Source: Chloroflexota bacterium
Lineage (GTDB): Bacteria > Chloroflexota > Dehalococcoidia > SM23-28-2 > RBG-16-64-32
Assembly: GCA_005882715.1 (NCBI GenBank)
Contig: VBEI01000087.1
Location: forward strand, 5,871 to 12,894
DNA: 7,024 bases
Direction: 5' to 3'
Shown here one piece after another: positions 6,817-7,024 of this stretch. The notes beneath the pieces were generated by a model. That model did no database searches. It worked only from the letters and a program-made list of their open reading frames with translations, and was not told where the DNA came from. Position 1 is the stretch's first letter. Each line of letters begins with the position of its first letter. The position numbers and the translations under genes are program-made.

Positions 6817-6832
6817 TGTGACCGAAGTCACA
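6817..6832. promoter_or_regulatory. CRP/FNR-type operator palindrome upstream of the ABC operon
   Basis: TGTGACCGAAGTCACA is a perfect inverted repeat (TGTGAC, four bases, GTCACA) and matches the CRP consensus TGTGA-N6-TCACA at every conserved position. Its centre at 6824.5 lies 68 bases upstream of the ATPase ATG. On the minus strand TACTCT (6795-6790) would be a -10 element whose start point, about 6783, lies 41.5 bases from the palindrome centre, the spacing of class II CRP activation. A CRP-family protein (CRP, GlxR-like) is therefore a possible regulator of the exporter operon. No regulator of this family is encoded in the window. Confidence 0.5.
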
Positions 6833-6924
6833 GAAGGAATACGGCTATACTCACGCTGGCGATTCGCACCTTCGGTCTTCGGATAACGCATCATAGCCCT
6901 CCTTCCGCCACGCGTCCCGGAGCA

Positions 6925-6953
6925 TTGACATGTGACTTATTTGTATATATCAT
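6925..6953 (+). promoter_or_regulatory. Sigma70-type promoter for the rightward TetR-like gene
   Basis: A consensus -35 box TTGACA (6925-6930) is followed by a 17-base spacer and TATCAT (6948-6953), one mismatch from TATAAT. Transcription would begin near 6960 and give a leader of about 20 bases before ATG 6980. The region is AT-rich against a GC-rich background, which adds support. Confidence 0.7.
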
Positions 6954-6972
6954 CTAATTAAAATGATGTCAA
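6944..6972 (-). promoter_or_regulatory. Sigma70-type promoter for the leftward ABC transporter operon
   Basis: On the minus strand a consensus TTGACA (6972-6967) is followed by a 17-base spacer and TATATA (6949-6944), which matches four of six -10 positions. Transcription would start near 6937, giving a leader of about 180 bases before the ATPase ATG. The -10 box shares two bases with that of the forward promoter, so both cannot be occupied at once. A weaker alternative further down the leader is TATGAT (6895-6890) with a poor -35 box. Confidence 0.55.
6949..6967. repeat. AT-rich inverted repeat in the divergent promoter region, candidate regulator operator
   Basis: ATCAT (6949-6953) and ATGAT (6963-6967) are perfect inverted arms around a nine-base centre, CTAATTAAA. 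The 19-base element overlaps the forward -10 box and lies between the reverse -35 and -10 boxes, so a dimeric repressor bound there would block both promoters. The size suits TetR-type operators. The arms are short and AT-rich, so chance is a real alternative. Confidence 0.35.
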
Positions 6973-6979
6973 CCTCCCA

Positions 6980-7024
6980 ATGAGCCCAAGAACATACAAA
7001 ATCGAGAACCGACGCGCCGCTGCC
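6980..7024 (+). CDS. Start of a divergent gene, probably a TetR-family transcriptional regulator (15 codons, runs off the window)
   Basis: ATG 6980 opens a frame that stays open to the last base, giving MSPRTYKIENRRAAA. The pattern of a short basic start with R-Y and a run of Arg/Ala before the expected TR-RI helix is typical of TetR-family N-termini, and divergent placement next to an exporter operon is a common TetR arrangement. An in-frame TAA at 6959-6961 rules out a longer upstream start. No Shine-Dalgarno sequence precedes it: the bases CCTCCC are the complement of one. With the start point predicted near 6960 the leader is about 20 bases. The HTH domain itself lies outside the window, so the family call rests on 15 residues and context. 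Confidence 0.55.
   Translation, partial: MSPRTYKIENRRAAA

Noticed and set aside
6846..6851. TATACT as a rightward promoter within the exporter leader
   Set aside because: It lacks a -35 box at the right distance and would transcribe towards the well-supported promoter pair with no gene to serve.

Overview
The window is GC-rich, bacterial and gene-dense, with genes on both strands and short gaps. No rRNA, tRNA, CRISPR array, transposase or integrase was seen, and it reads as ordinary chromosome. The mix of a secreted phosphoesterase, a CaiB-type CoA-transferase, a VOC enzyme and a very large duplicated FtsX-type permease suggests an environmental, probably aerobic heterotroph. Chloroflexota (Dehalococcoidia-like) is my best guess, with an actinobacterium as the alternative. 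This is inferred from protein style, not from a marker gene.

Layout. Positions 1-528 (+) are the C-terminal part of a calcineurin-like metallophosphoesterase whose start lies outside the window. Positions 529-889 hold hairpin-forming sequence and one small possible membrane-protein ORF (628-882). Positions 890-2095 (+) encode a complete family III CoA-transferase. Ten bases later, facing it, is a VOC-fold metalloenzyme (2106-2579, -). Upstream of that, on the same minus strand, lies a two-gene ABC exporter: ATPase at 5956-6756 and a 1098-residue FtsX/MacB-like permease at 2648-5944. The permease's Shine-Dalgarno sequence overlaps the ATPase stop codon. The right edge (6980-7024, +) holds the first 15 codons of a divergent gene whose start resembles a TetR-family regulator.

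How it fits together. The right half looks like a regulator-exporter module. A divergent regulator and an ABC operon share a 223-bp control region. In it, two sigma70-type promoters of opposite orientation are packed into 48 bp so that their -10 boxes overlap. An AT-rich inverted repeat lies between the forward -10 box and the regulator's start codon, and a perfect CRP-type palindrome lies nearer the ATPase gene. The permease has two FtsX modules with two large extracytoplasmic domains. Between the modules is an extra hydrophobic block of about 220 residues, which is the most unusual protein feature here. No periplasmic adaptor or outer-membrane partner is visible, so a MacAB-TolC assembly is not supported. 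The CoA-transferase and VOC genes look like unrelated small-molecule or acyl-CoA metabolism. I see no clearly new defence or mobile system.
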